DNA of 64,000 bases from positions 90,084,198 to 90,148,197 of the forward strand of contig OY740770.1 in assembly GCA_963513935.1 (NCBI GenBank). The letters run 5' to 3'. The notes beneath the pieces were generated by a model. It had not been told where the DNA came from and searched no databases. It saw only the letters and a list, made by a program, of their open reading frames with translations. The DNA is from Aphrophora alni (taxonomy: Eukaryota; Arthropoda; Insecta; Hemiptera; Aphrophoridae). The position numbers and the translations under genes were made by a program. Below are positions 27,961-41,900 of this stretch, piece after piece; the stretch's first letter is position 1; every line of letters starts with the position of its first letter.

Positions 27961-30301
27961 AATTTAATAAATAGAAATCGAGACCTTTTACCTAAGCTGA
28001 CGTAAAGAAAATAGTGATATACACGATAACAAAAAATTTAGAAATAGTTAAGAAAATCCGTATAAATCATGTTCTAAACGATCGTACATTACCAGGTAAT
28101 ACGCTTTGATCCTCTAAATACAACTTAAGGTTTCTTTCATTGTCCAAGAAAGCAACTTTTGGGAATTACACTTTTAGGAAGAATTTGTGTTATACTGCAT
28201 ATTAGGTTTGAGTAAGTACCTCAATGGCACACATAAACTTGATTTAATATCATATAGGTGAAACAAACAATTCTTAGAATAGCAATTTATAAAATGATTG
28301 AATTAATTAGGTAATTATGCCGAATGACAGAATGAAATTATAAAAAAGTAAATAATACTAACAGTGGCTTAGTATTAAAATATTGAAACTCAGTTAATTA
28401 AATTAGGTTTTAAACATAACAAAATGCATGCTGATTAGTTTTTATTTTGGAAACACATATAATGACATTCCCTTGAAAATTACCATTTTTACCTGATTCT
28501 GAAAAAAGTCAGGTTTAATTTCAAAATTATTATTTAATGCACTTAATGTTAGTAAATTATATGTTAGATAAAGTAACCAACAGTGAAATATAGTATTGTA
28601 TTTAAAAATATAATAGTGTCTATGTTAAGTTAATTTGTATAATATGTTTCACGAAAAACGTAAGATATAAAAAGATCATATCTCATATCTATATTTTGTA
28701 GATAAAAGAATAAATGAACTTGTATTTCTTGATGGTAACTCAATAGAACAAAATACTAGTTCTAAACATCAAGCACTGCTGTGAAGTTAACTAAGAGTAC
28801 ATCTCAGTTAAATAATTGTCTGTCATGAAGTCTTGATTCGAGTCGTAAATGAAGAAAATGTTTGTTCTCTCAAAGATATTTAGATAAAAGTCTTGCATCC
28901 AATGGATAAACTTCCATTGGATATGGCAAATCTTCAGGACTGTAATTACCGTGACACGACGTGTGTGGAATCAAATCAGAAAAGGATAACAAAATATCTA
29001 GGTAAATGTGTTTTCTTTGGAAAATATAAAGGTACCTAATGTGTTTATAAAAATTATGACAACATTATGAAACGTAATTTTCTTTTAGGTACCTTGTTTT
29101 AGTATGGCTACTGATTAGTTTATGTAGGCTATATTAATCCAGTTTATCTTATGGCAGTTTCATTTTACTTTATGTATGTATGATATTTATCCTTAACCAA
29201 TGTTTTCATAACTGTTTTTGCTACTATTTATATTATTTTGTATCCAATATGCTCTGATTTCTAATAGATCGTTGAATTTATACCACGTTACTTTTTAACT
29301 GGAATATCTAATAATTACGATAATTAAAAATGTAGTAACAACAAAATAATCATAGTAATGACATTTTTTATATATTAATGATGAATTGTCACATCTTAGA
29401 GATGCTTTATAATGTCGTAAAAATGAATTGTGATATCTTAAGGATTAAAGTTAACTGTTGTAATCAATATATTAAAAGCATTCTCATTTTTTTGCCAATT
29501 TTCGTCGCGTTCACTCTAGCAACCATAATTATTGTATGATTAACGCTACTAATGCTACAGCAGGTATTTCATTGATATCTGAACGGGATCGAATCAATAG
29601 TAGATCATACAATCAAGTCTTCTTCCCAAAGTACAAAGAAACGGAGAGATGACAATTGACACGTCTGAGAATCTTGACATACGGTCATGGAAGAGTTCTG
29701 TTCTACCTACTAAAATAAATCTGGTCCTTGAAGATATTAAGCAATAGACTACACATAGAATACAGCATGTGAATTTCTATTTATCTGCCTCTTTATATTT
29801 CTATTGTTTATTTATCCTGAAAAAATAATGTACGTAATGCTACCTACTTAAGTCAAAGGTCAATTGCGCAAATGTATTACACAATACTAATACAGTAATC
29901 AAATCGCTATAAATTACGTTCTAATATTTCATTATATTGCATATGCATGAAATGGACTATGTCATAAAATTACCAGTAAAAATTATTGAATATATGCAGA
30001 TAGGTACTGTTTATCTAATGGTATTACAAATTTTAGTCTATAATATTAAACATTGGCGATTAACTAAATTAATATTATCAGTTGTCAATAATCATATAAA
30101 AGGAATTTAGTGGTACTAAATTTCAATTGTTTATTGTAAGCTTTAAATTTTACCATTATCAGGGATCAATGTTTTAATCCCTACACGTTAGATGGAACTA
30201 CATTCAATATAGCTTAGTGGTAATTAAATTAGTATTCTATAATCATATAATAATAACGCTATAAATAATGAATGATATTGACAAGTGTAGAAAGCCACTT
30301 C
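27961..30301. other. AT-rich non-coding DNA
   Basis: No gene supported. A 9-bp stem hairpin (ATCCAATGG / CCATTGGAT) lies at 28897-28922. A moderately GC-richer patch at 29500-29720 has no open frame worth calling. Confidence 0.5.
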
Positions 30302-30545
30302 CATTTTAATTATGATAATTAGAGCAAATAAAACACAAATTTTCTTTTGTAAAACTCTATAATTTATTTGGTCTAGCCGACCATGGTTTCGCCAGTTACG
30401 GCATTGACGAGGCTCTAACAAGACTCTTGTAAGAGCCTCGTCATGCCGTAACTGGCGAAACCATGGTCGGATAGACCAAATAAATTATAGAATTTTACAA
30501 AAGAAAAAATGTGTTTTATTTGTTAAAATGGAATTCTATCATGTA
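30302..30545. repeat. Palindrome of two head-to-head Penelope-type terminal repeats
   Basis: The left arm (about 30302-30421) read on the minus strand and the right arm (about 30422-30545) on the plus strand share a long collinear sequence. It includes GAGCCTCGTCA, GCCGTAACTGGCGAAACC, ATGGTCGG, AGACCAAATAAATTATAGA and TTTTACAAAAGAAAA. Few mismatches and one small insertion separate the arms, and the centre of symmetry is at about 30421. The right arm leads straight into the reverse transcriptase remnant, so it is probably the 5' terminal repeat of that element. A third, more diverged copy is at about 49630-49770. Confidence 0.8.
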
Positions 30546-30993
30546 CCGTCGGTCATCAGTGTAAACAATATAATTAGACTAATTAAATTTATTTTTTCTA
30601 ATCGAACTCATCCTGTTGTCTTATTTACAAAAGAAATCCCATAGTCTATACATCATTTAATTAAACTCTTGAGACAAACACCTTGGAGGTAAATGATTCT
30701 GATAAAAATTAAATAATAAATGTTTGGAAAATTAAACTTTGGAATAAATCAAGTAACTTTGAATACGAAAACAAATTTGATATTTTTAGAAACAAATTAG
30801 GGACTAATAATATGTATTAGGATTTTTTTGCTTTTTTAAAGGAGACAAAGCCAAACAATAGTAATTCTAGATAAAATATAATATTATAATAGAGTCATTA
30901 AAATATTGGATGGTGACCTTATTTAAAATTACTTAGCAGCCATTTAAAAAGAAGTATTTTAATACTACTGAACAAACGATAACAAATTGCAAA

Positions 30994-31142
30994 CCCAAAT
31001 TGTATTACTTGATCAAAAAACATAAGGAATTTAAATTGATGAGACTAATAGTATATTTTATAAACTCGCCAACTTACTTTTTATCAACATGGCTAAGAGC
31101 AGAGTTCACTAAGTTTAATGAAATATTTAGTTTGATTCCATG
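30994..31142 (+). pseudogene. Penelope-like reverse transcriptase, N-terminal RT motifs
   Basis: The frame reads PKLYYLIKKHKE, then LMRLIVYFINSPTYFLSTWL, and stops at 31141. The layout PKLYGLPKIHK...RPIVS.INSPTY is the hallmark of the first Penelope RT motifs. After the stop, a shifted frame continues NNVDFIEAIRYVQF, as expected downstream in the family, before a purine-rich low-complexity patch. Confidence 0.75.
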
Positions 31143-31338
31143 ATAAATAACGTTGATTTTATCGAGGCTATTAGATATGTTCAATTTAAAAAAAAATTAA
31201 TAAGAAGAAGAAGAATACAAAACTAAATGCTAGTTTTATTCACCTGTTGATCCCAGTTTCCAAGTAGGCCTATATCTATAGAATTATCAAACAGGTTTAA
31301 CAAAAAATCATGTTGAACATCAGGAAAAGAATGTTCAT

Positions 31339-31638
31339 TTGTTGACTGGTGTTTGCATGATTCAAAATAACTTTATATTTATTAACGAATATTTTCAACA
31401 ACTTGAAGGTATATCAATGGGAACTCCTTTAATAGCTGAACTATTTATGTGTAAATTTAATACAGATTTGTTGATCAACCTTAAGTATTTTCCCAGAATA
31501 TGGTTAAGGTATGCAGATGACGATTTTGTTGTTTTAGATCTTAAACAATATAATCTCAGTGATATCATTTGGCAATATAATAGCATATATAGAACTATAA
31601 ATATATCCGTGAACTGGAAAAGAACAACAGGTTACTGA
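31339..31638 (+). pseudogene. Penelope-like reverse transcriptase, catalytic core fragment
   Basis: An open frame without a genuine ATG at its start. It contains FIFINEYFQQLEGISMGTPL (the F-x-F...Y-x-Q-x-x-G-x-x-M-G-x-P-L motif) and then WLRYADDDFVVLD, holding the two catalytic aspartates of the YADD box. The family protein is several hundred residues; here about 100 remain in frame. Confidence 0.85.
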
Positions 31639-32054
31639 TTTTAGATTTATTGTGGTGTATTAGAAACAATCAAAATATTAGGTTTAATATTTAAAGAAAA
31701 AGTATCACCTACAATATATTAAGGTTAGTAATTCCAACCACTTTAAAACACACAAAGTAGAGTTTTTAATAGCTTGATAGAAAGAGCGATTAAAGTACCT
31801 ATAACTATTACTACTTTTATAATAAGATATTAAAGAAATTAAAGAAATATCTGAATTTATTGGTACAGAGAATAAAGTATGACAGAACACAGGCTATCAC
31901 TCTTCAACCGGAAAAAAGTATAGACAGAATGATATTGGAGTTGACTTTTTTATTCAACCCACGCGAATAGTTCTCGATCCATCTTTAACAATATGGGCAT
32001 GAAGGTATCTTACAAAATCAATACAACCTTACAAATATATTAGGAAATCTTATA

Positions 32055-32276
32055 GACAGAATTTCGTTGTTGGAGAATTCCGGTATCTTTGTAGTCAGTT
32101 GTACGGAATGCGACAAGGTGTATCTGGGACAAACAAAGAGAAAAGTCGTAACTAGATTTGAAGAACATGTTTTTCATATTAAGTATGATGAAATAGAGAA
32201 ATATAGTGTAACTGAGCACTTACTTAAAATGAACATGAATTGTGATTACAAAATTTTAAAGTTGTCTAGAGCGTAA
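32055..32276 (+). pseudogene. Penelope-like GIY-YIG endonuclease domain fragment
   Basis: The frame reads SLLENSGIFVVSCTECDKVY, then LGQTKRKVVTRFEEHVFH. This keeps the GIY-YIG core as GIF...YLG, the CxxC pair between the two halves, the catalytic-region Arg (TRFEEH) and the following His. It ends at a stop at about 32274. In Penelope-like elements this nuclease is thought to nick the target for reverse transcription. It has no start codon of its own and belongs to the same broken gene as the RT pieces. Confidence 0.85.
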
Positions 32277-32280
32277 CATC

Positions 32281-33012
32281 AAATAACTTTTCGTTGCTAA
32301 AACTGAGAGTGACTTATTATTTGTGGGTCCTATTCATATTACATGTGTAACGTCCTCCTTAATTTCATTACAGATTAAATTTAAAAAAGTTCAGATTCTA
32401 TAGTAATAGCCCGTCCGTCACGTGCTGGCCCCTGGCGTATAAACTCTGAAAACATCCTCACGTGATTCCACGGTGAACTTAGCACCAAGCGATAGCATTC
32501 AGGTAGTCAGTCTAGATATAACGACAAAAATGTTAGTTCGTTTTCAATGCACTTAACCACGTTTTCTATTTATAATTATAAAACGTTCTTAAAAGACTAT
32601 TCAAAAATGTGTCGAAATCTTTCTTATAAAGGCGTGCAAAATCTTTTTTTAAATTGAATACGTGAACATTCTAAGTTCAATGAAGTGCCTAGTTATTACC
32701 ATCAATCACATCTGACCATCACTAAAGTTCCATTCTACCAAAACCAGCTATACAGCTGGTCCGAGCATGCTGTAATAAAAAACTAAGTTCCGGCAGTAAA
32801 TTTCAAGTTCATGTAAAAATACCTGAGGACTTCCTTTAACTTATGTAAAAGGACAAAGTGAAAACTAATGAACAATTTAAGCTGTGAATTTAATCTAGTG
32901 AGAAATAAACTTGAACTGCTTTTGTGGAATAATGTTTGAATGTTTGTTGAACTAGACATTTGTTTTTTAAATATGTGCAAAATGCAAAATAAAATAAAAA
33001 GTGAAGGGATAC
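32281..33012. other. Non-coding DNA, partly GC-richer
   Basis: Positions 32400-32530 are GC-richer (CCCGTCCGTCACGTGCTGGC) and may be the 3' part of the Penelope-like element. The rest has no recognised feature. Confidence 0.4.
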
Positions 33013-33079
33013 GCATGCACTTTCGGCTTTACGACCCCAAAGGGGTTAATTTCCAAAATTTAAAATATTGACGTCAATA
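33013..33079 (-). repeat. Dispersed repeat, copy 2, with TGACGTCA palindrome
   Basis: On the minus strand this reads TATTGACGTCAATA, an AT-rich spacer, TTAACCCCTTTGGGGTCGT and then a GCATGC block, as in the copy at 2041-2120, which lies in the opposite orientation. Confidence 0.7.
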
Positions 33080-33378
33080 TACTAATTCAAAAATATAATC
33101 AAAATAAATAAATATTTACCTTTGTTAAAATATATAATCAAAACTAATTTTCCTTTTACAGTTGGCAAACTTACATTTTCAGATGTAATTAATTAATTCT
33201 TATATATTTTATGTGTAATTAATAAATTAAAATTTGTTAACTTTAATATATAATTTCAAAACTAAATTTTGTAACATTTCATACTTTGATGAATTGTCTT
33301 TTTCTTTTTAATTTACTTAGTAATTAATTGTATGGGGGGTTTGATTAAAAAACTATCTGAATTTTCTATTTGGGGCGC

Positions 33379-33384
<6 letters not shown>

Positions 33385-33445
<61 letters not shown>
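33385..33445. repeat. (TA)n microsatellite
   Basis: About 60 bases of alternating T and A. Confidence 0.95.
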
Positions 33446-33447
<2 letters not shown>

Positions 33448-34796
33448 TCAATTGTTACCTTGCAGATTGTTCTATTTGTCTAATTAAATAAGTAAGAACT
33501 ACTAATCTATGTTACATGTCATTTTTTAATGTAAATGGGTAGCTCAATTTTCACAAAAAGATTAAATAAATTGCAGGACAATTGAAATTCTACATTTTCT
33601 CATTCAAGCATGTTGCCATACCTGGTTCCAGAATCAACCATTTAAGGATATCATCCTTAAATTCTTAAAAATGGTAACACATGTTTATTCTCTTTTTTGA
33701 AACCGAGTTATTACGTTAGTTATTTGTTGATCACTTGACATTTTTGTATACAGTGGAATATTGATGTATTACATGTAACATATTTTCTTATTGTTTTTAT
33801 TAATAAGTGATTTTAGTTATTTAATATTAACCTGTTATTGTCAAATATTGAAATTTTTGTTTTCACCTATCTTTATTAGATATGAAGTAGAATGTATTAT
33901 TGATAACAATATATAATTGTTAGTAAGCACTGGGACCGGTACCGTAAGATTTTATTTTTAAATCTTTTATTATATTTTATTATTATTAGTTTAGAACCCA
34001 ACGATAATTTTAAGTTCGTTACCGAAATTTTCAACAGGGAACTGTAGCAACATAGGATAATAAATGTTTTACCAACATTTTATATGTGTTGTTTTGATGT
34101 ACCTTTACTTTTGTAGAGGTCATATATTTTACAATTTAAAATTCACACAGTGCTCATTGTTGATAAATTCTATTTAAGTTAAATCAATTAGTTCAATGAA
34201 CGGATGTAATGGATAAAACTAGTAAAATAAGGATTTGAGGAAGGGATGACTCTTTTCCAATTTAGATTTCCTTGGATGTCAAGAAATTTTAGCCATTTAT
34301 TATTAATATCGGTAGGGGAATATCATTCGTAGGTTTTTTTGTTATTTTCATGATATTCACATATTCTCTACTTCGTTAGGTGGATATGGAATAAAATATA
34401 AACTAGATTTTTGTTTTATACTTTTTAACCACCCTGTTCTCCAACAATTCAAATATCTTATTCATTATAAAAACTAACACCCTGTTACACTATTGTTTAA
34501 ATAATACTTGTATTTCAATATCAGTTTTTAAATACGTTGCATTAGTTGCAACTATTTTACACTTTTGTTCATATAAATATATTTATAACTTTAAACATAA
34601 TTTCAAAAACAATGTTTCACTTACCTTATTGTACATTTATTAAATTAGCTAAATATCACCACTTTATTGTGAATTATTTTGTTTGATTATTGTTATTAGT
34701 AATTTTTATCCATTTATTAGTATTTATGCACTGGACAAATTTATAATGTAGTATTATTATACGAAACATGTGAGATGAATAATTTATATTTAGAGC
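33446..34796. other. AT-rich non-coding DNA
   Basis: No gene or element recognised. Confidence 0.5.

Positions 34797-34857
<61 letters not shown>
34797..34857. repeat. (TA)n microsatellite
   Basis: About 58 bases of alternating T and A; the open frame across it (poly Ile-Tyr) is spurious. Confidence 0.95.
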
Positions 34858-34859
<2 letters not shown>

Positions 34860-35837
34860 TATAAAAGAACGTATGACGATAAAATACAACACATTTATAA
34901 TTCAGTCAGGATGATTAACTATGTGGGTTTTAGTGACGGTTTCTATGCATCGAGGTACAAATAAAAAAAAACAGACAGGTCTCAGAAAATACGAATAGGT
35001 TAAACTGGAAAGTCATAGAAAATATACGTTTTCAAAAGTGAAAGTATTTATATATTGTGGGAAAAAACATTAAAAAATTGTGATGTTCAATTAGGTTTAG
35101 TTTTAAATTAAGAAGGGCTATTTTAGATAGTCCAACTAGTTATGAAACTTGATATACTGTGACTTCAGTTTTGATTCTAAACATTTGTTAAACTGGTGGG
35201 ATATTTACTGGATTGGAAAAGGTAACTCTTTTTACAAATTAAACAACCTCCAATAAATCCAATCCGATGTTAATTTGATTTCTAGATTTTTTTTTTTTAT
35301 TCTTGCTATTTCAATGGAGTTTTTAATTATATATTTTTCAAGAGTTATTATTTTGGTAATAAGACTTTTCAATCTTTAAATAATCGATTGGACTATCGAC
35401 TTCTATAGACAGTAATGTAAAAACCATAGACACATGGTCTCACAGATAGCCGCTGGACTAAACGAACTATAAAAGTTATGCAGACAAATCAAACAACAGT
35501 AATCAATGAATGAGAAAATGAAATTTTACTAAATAATGATGATTTGATGCACAGAGTGTATGAAATATATACAGAAATAGAACAATACATTTATAAACAA
35601 ACAATAATCATTGCAAATTTAGCATTGAATTAAGTTCAGTAGTATATAAATATTTAAAGTACGGTATTTTAAAATAACGAATTGTCATATTGAATGACTT
35701 ATTTCTTGCAAACAGATATCAATCTATATGAGGAAAACAAATTTTACTCTATTAACTTCTCTTAAAATCGAGTGAAAAATATGCCTTTACAGGATTTAAA
35801 CTTAATACTGCAAACACGATAATATTACATTTTGAAG
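34858..35837. other. AT-rich non-coding DNA
   Basis: Nothing recognised. Confidence 0.5.
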
Positions 35838-35985
35838 CTAAATAAAAGCGGCAAGACTTGAGGTAGTCGTTTGGAACACGGTTCAATGAATTCAATTTCA
35901 TTGTATTAGGTCCTTTTACCCCTACGTTCTTTGTAAAGACAATTCTCCTTTCTACAAATTTCCAAGTTGTTACAAGTATTCACAC
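35838..35985 (+). repeat. Dispersed repeat pair B, copy 2
   Basis: Collinear with 12600-12790: CTAAATAAAAG, GACTTGAGGTAGTC, AACACG, GAATTCAATTTCATTGTATT, AGGTCCTT, and CAAGTTGTTACAAGT-like words. Confidence 0.65.
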
Positions 35986-38900
35986 TTAATATATCATTAT
36001 TGTCAACTATGGGCGGTTTAGTTTACGTTGACAACTACACATTTAAATTATATTACTTACAAAGAAACTAAAATGCGAGACAATAATAATTCCAGATAGA
36101 TGTTATAACAAAATAAACTGTTTGTTTAAACATGGACATTGAATTCATGGCGATAATTAAGGTATTTTATTTTCTAATAACATAGATATTATAGATTTTT
36201 TTGTATAAAGTACAAATAACGATATAAATACGTTTAATGTAGCGTTGAAATTGTTGTCATAAGAGTAAGCATCATGTATTTAAATAAGTATTACTCTGCA
36301 TGAGATTTCTAACATATATTTTATGTAAAAAATTATTAGTTATAATTAATAGAAAATAAAAATCTGTAATTTAAACTATTTTTTTCCAATGGAATATCTT
36401 AACTAATTCTTATCTCATTAAAAAAAAAAAAAAAGAAAGAAAGAAGCATGATTGAATTATCTGTTGATAATAGCCTCTAATTTTAAGATAAATGCATATG
36501 TTAATGAAGGAACTGAATAAATATTTAAACTCAGCTCATTATACAAGCAGAAATCAAATTTCAATTAAATAATGACAGATTATTCAGGAAAAACTTATCT
36601 AACATGTAATTTTTATGTTTATAAATACAGTAACATAATATAATAATTAAACTAATTTATAAACGATATATAAGCAATATCCGTCATCATTAAAATTTGT
36701 TAGCTTTCATTGAACAAATATTTACCAATAGAATTTAAGAAACGTGTCCAATTGAAATGTAGTTGTTACGAAATGCTTAATAAATTAACAATTACAAATA
36801 ATTATTATATTTCATTAATAGATAACAAATAATAGAAAAATGCAAACTTAACAATATTTGATACTGGTGGTCTGGTCAATTTTACATTGTAAAATTGAAT
36901 CTTTATGGTTGGAGGATTTATAGGTTCTCCAATATTTTTTAAATTATGTTCTCTAGTCGAAAGGTTGTTGTTTTAAAACTTAGTCTTATTCTGTAAAATA
37001 ATGTTCTGCAGATGAGATAATAAAAGTAATCAAATTTCTTCAAATATAGTTTAGGTTAAAATGATTAATTTTTTTAGTTCAAGTATATATATTAGTTTTT
37101 CTCTTCTAAGAGCTCATTGGATTATTACGCCCCATATCAGAAGGTATACTATTTAGGTGAAATCGTTAATCGAAAGTTTCTTTTTACATCAAACCAAGTA
37201 GGGTTTGTAATGAATAAAAGGAGGTAGTATGTATGGTTTTAAATGAGTAGAGGAAAATTAATAAAAGTTTCATGGATTTTGAAGCACGTAAACAAACATT
37301 AAAGAATAACGAGTTTTTAATTGTTCGTTTGGGTAATTTTGGAGGACACTTGTAAACAGAAATAACCTCTCAGCATTATATTTGTTTTTAATTGAAGCTC
37401 GAACAAGTTTTGTTAAGCCAGTGTCATTTTTAATGTAAATTTTTTATTTACTTTTCTGATTATTACTTGTAAAAATATATTTATAAAAAGGTTCATATCT
37501 AATTTAATATTTATTATGTTATAAATAAGAGTTGTCCTTTTGATTTTACAGTAAATATATTTATAAAATAATAAGCATGAAAATAAATTAAATATATTTT
37601 ACATCATAAAAAACAACAAATATACAACAAAAATTAATGTTGATTTACGGAAACATTTTACATAAGTTCTAATTTATATTCGTCCTCTGAAGATTATTAT
37701 TGGCGTTTGTCCTAATTGTTTAAGTAGCTTGATAAACTTAAGTGTTTTGCAAAATTTAATATTAATTTATTACAAAATAAAAAACACACATAATATCATT
37801 CAAAAACTAGTCGCAAGCTGCGCAAAATAAGTTTTTGCAGATTATTGTGACAAGTTAGTTAATGACTTATAATTGAAACGGTCTTGCTTAAAATATACTG
37901 ACCGTATTTTTGAGAGTAGTCATTGTAAAATGTATTATAACTGGCATACTTCAAACAAAATATGAAGTATAATTACAATTTTATTATAACATATATTTAT
38001 ATAACAAAGTTGGTAATTTGATGATTAAGGGTCTGAACATTGTGATGTCAGTAGGTAATCATATATCCATCCCATTACTCAAATCCGCCAATTACCTAAG
38101 ATTATATATATATATATATATTATAAATTATGCCTAGTTCTAGATAGTGTTATCGTGTTGTGTGTTTTGGACAAAGATTTATATATAAAGAATAAAGCTT
38201 AAAATATGAAATTTCAGGATATATTTATATTTCAACTATTAGAGCGGTGTACATGATTGTCTTAATTTTTATGTTTTGTGACTCTATTTAGTTATACTGT
38301 ACAAATCACACAACGATAGCATTGCTAAAACAAATTTAAGGTGTTTAAATGATCTACTTTGAGAATTTATTGAAAAGTTAGTTAATGACAATTAGAAATA
38401 CTTCATTGTTTGTGGATTGGGTACGAGTGATTGTAAAATGTACATTAATTGAATATTTGAAACTAAATTTAAGGTACAATTGCAACGATTTATAATATTT
38501 ACATAGGTTTTTCTTTGATGATCAAAAGTCTAATCTTTGTAAAGATAATGGTTCATTTTATATTTGTTTATATAATGCTCTACCCTATTCCTCAAATCCG
38601 GAAATTATTGCGACTATTCTAAAATATAATTTTTTTTAATATCCCTACGTCTGGAACGTGTTCAAAGAACTTATTATTAGGTAATTTTACTAAATATGGG
38701 TTTAGATTTCTGCGCCTTGTTTAAAGTTTAATTATACCGTTTATTTCAATTTAAAGACTATTTCATGAATTATTTATAGTTCTTGTAATGTAGTTTATAA
38801 CGTTAGTAAAAAATGGAGATTTGTAGGTATCAATACAAAAAGCTCAATACTCATTAAGTACAGCATCAACAAATAATACAATAAACACATAAATACTCTT

Positions 38901-41900
38901 CTCTTAACCACCCAAACAGCTCTATCTTATTTATTCACAAATTGGTCTCGATAAATAGAAATGCATAAGTTCATGACTATTCAAATTTAAAAGAGTGGTA
39001 AAATAAAGTAATTGTATTTCTTCATAGTTTCAATTACAAATAGGAATGATACAAACCAGTTGTTTAGAATCTAATTTATTTTTAATAATTTTTGAATCTA
39101 GAAGATTAGGAAAAATGTTGAAAGCTTTTTCTATGTTCCAAAAGTTTAAAATTATTTTACTTTCCCTTAAGAGTAAAAGTAATACTTCAAAATGTTCTTG
39201 CCATTGTGTTGCAGTGGTGACATTATAAGTACTGTTTATACATAATAATAAATGTGGGTGCACATTTTTTCGTCTCCCTTCTTTTTTAAAATAGTTAAAA
39301 GGAGCTACACTAATAATTATTCGTCTCAATAGAAAATTTGATTTATATCATCTATAAAAATTACACAGTTGTATAAAGGAAGAAAAATCAATATAAAGAA
39401 ATAATGATTGAAAATAATCTAAATTGGGTCAAACATAAAGAGGAAATCGACAATAAATTATTAAATTTTAAAAAGTACTAAACGTAATAATACCCTTGAT
39501 TTAATGTGCTTTGTGCCAGTATATAGTGAGATAACTGTTTCGAACCAGAGGATGTACTGGGTAATTCATATAAAAACTGTTGATAAATTACAACATAAAT
39601 ATTGCGAATAAAAGAAAACGTTTAAAAAGTTAATACATATTTCATTTAATCATAATAAACATATTTAATAGATTTAGTAAAATATTTGCAATAGCATAAA
39701 TTAGATTAATTATACACAGAAATTAAAAGACATAAAAAGTAATGAAATGTATAATTTTCTCATATCAAAAACATTTAAATATTTCCAAAAACAAAAATTA
39801 GAATAATTATACATAGAAATAAAAAATTATTGTAAAATGTAATGAAATATTTCATTTACTCATATTAAAAACATTGAAATATTTCCAACTAAATTAAGAA
39901 TAATAATTTTAAATAGAAATTAAAAGTAATTCAAAAACTATTTTAATTTCGTCTATTTAAATTAAAACATAGTAATATTTATAATAAACATAATAGGAAT
40001 TATTTATTATTGAAGAATTATTTTTCTAATGAGTGATTTTTTCTATGTATTGTACATAGAAATCAAAAGATATCTAAAAAAACTATACAAAATGTTTCGT
40101 TTTCACAAATGAAAAAAATTTAAATTTACATCAAAAAAATATATAAAAGATGTATTGAATATCTACAATTATATTGTTTTGGGCAAACCTTATAATTATT
40201 TAAATGGTGTTTACACATTTTTCATGAGAAAGTGGTAAATCAAACAAGGGCACCTTTATATAATTATAAATCAAGAAGGATGTATTTTTGTGTGGTCTCA
40301 AGATCATAAAATAAGTAATGATGTAAGAACTGAAGAGATCAAAAGAATATAAAACAGTTCCATGGAATAAAATAAATATTAATTTGACTGATTTAATTAA
40401 TTTAATAACAATGAATAATGCCGGGTTTATTTTGCCTTATTTTTGTATCTGTTTGTTGAAATGCTTTTATGCCCATTTTTAAACGTGTTTATTAAACACA
40501 TAAATTTAAGCACTTGCTAATTATAATAATTAATTGGGTAACTGTAGCCTAAAACATGGACACACGTACATAGTTTGACAATTCTCAGTTTTTACATTTC
40601 TATATATTTATACAAAGTATAATACTGTGTAAATGAAACTAAATATTACTGTATTCAAAACTGGATCGTATTTTGTTTTGTTTTGGATTGTGGAAATACC
40701 TGCGAAGATATTGGTTCGGTCATCCGTTCTACGTCTGGGTCTTGCAAGAGGCCATTTCGGCCAAACTAATTAGTCACTACATTTTTTACAATTAGGCGTT
40801 AATTAACAAGGGTATCAATAATATGGGGACCAAGCAGTCACCTGCAGGTGCTTGCTGTGGGTTTTTTAAGGAAAAAAGGTACACATAAACCTTTTTCACG
40901 GTAAAAACTTCTGATTTTCCATAGTGTTAACATGTCGTTACTAAACATAATATATGCCATATGTGTATTGCAAAATATGTAGTCCATTTTCTTGATTTAA
41001 AAAAAAATCTATCTAAATATCCGATTCAATTTTCTTTTTTTTTAATGCTCGCAAAATTATAAACTACCGTATACATTAAGCACATGCAATATGTAGATAA
41101 CATTTTACATTCTAAATTCAATGACGCGGCCGTTTCTAATTCCACATCTTTTGTCTTTTTGAAACAACTTAACAAAACTTATTTCTAGTCCTTCTCCCCT
41201 AAATCTTATTATTATTGAGTAAGTATCATGCACTTTTTGTTCAGATCTATTGTTCTTCCTTCTGTGTTGTCAATTAAAATGATTTGGTAAAAAATATTAA
41301 GACTAATTAATAAATATTACATCATAGCCTATAAATTTATAGTGCGGAATAGATTTGGTTCACCCTAGACTAAATTTAATGAACTAAAGTACAATCTCTC
41401 TTTTTTCCATAACCATAAAACTACCCCTCTGAGAAATATGTCGACATTTATCAAGTACCATATATTAAGTAGTGCATAAATATATATGCACTCCTTCTTA
41501 ACAGCCCCAATACTATACAATATTATTCGCTAATAAATATATTATTTTAAAATTTTATATTTTGTGATTAAAGTGTCAACAACTAAATTTGTTTAACAAT
41601 GTAAAATGAATACAACATAAATTTAAAAAAGTTTCAAATTCTATTATTTGCGATGAAATTACTACAGTTATAATTGCACTGGTCATGCTGGGATATATGA
41701 TAGTCTGTGTTTTCATTTAGTAAAGTGCTGTGGGACGTAACATCTGTTGTAATATTCCATCCAGCGTTAAATACGAATTGCACCAAATATATAAATGTAA
41801 CTACTTACAAATATTTACTTTGTGCGTACTTCCAGTATAATATTTTAATAATTGAAGAGAGTTAAGAAATAATTTGTTGTAATAAAATTCAACAGGGCGT

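Larger units (their letters stand above)
30422..32280 (+). mobile_element. Decayed Penelope-like retroelement (RT + GIY-YIG nuclease)
   Basis: Reading left to right on the plus strand: a terminal repeat, an AT-rich decayed stretch, RT motifs in three frames (30994-31142, about 31143-31200, 31339-31638), a broken linker, and a GIY-YIG domain (about 32055-32276). RT followed by GIY-YIG is diagnostic of Penelope-like elements. The order and spacing fit one element roughly 1.9 kb long, with many stops and frameshifts, so it is inactive. The right end could not be placed; sequence to about 32530 is somewhat GC-richer and may be its 3' untranslated part. Confidence 0.8.

Noticed and set aside
30430..30480. 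Possible hammerhead ribozyme in the Penelope terminal repeat (GCC...GGC-GAAACC-AT-GGTC)
   Set aside because: Stem II, GAAA and a short stem III with GUC can be drawn, and such ribozymes are known from Penelope-like elements. However, the required CUGANGA core is absent (CTCGTCA instead) in both arms and in the 49.6-kb copy, so no ribozyme is called.
35859..35880. let-7-like seed TGAGGTAGTCGTTTGG
   Set aside because: Only the first eight bases match let-7, no precursor hairpin is seen, and the sequence belongs to a dispersed repeat whose other copy diverges right after TGAGGTAG.
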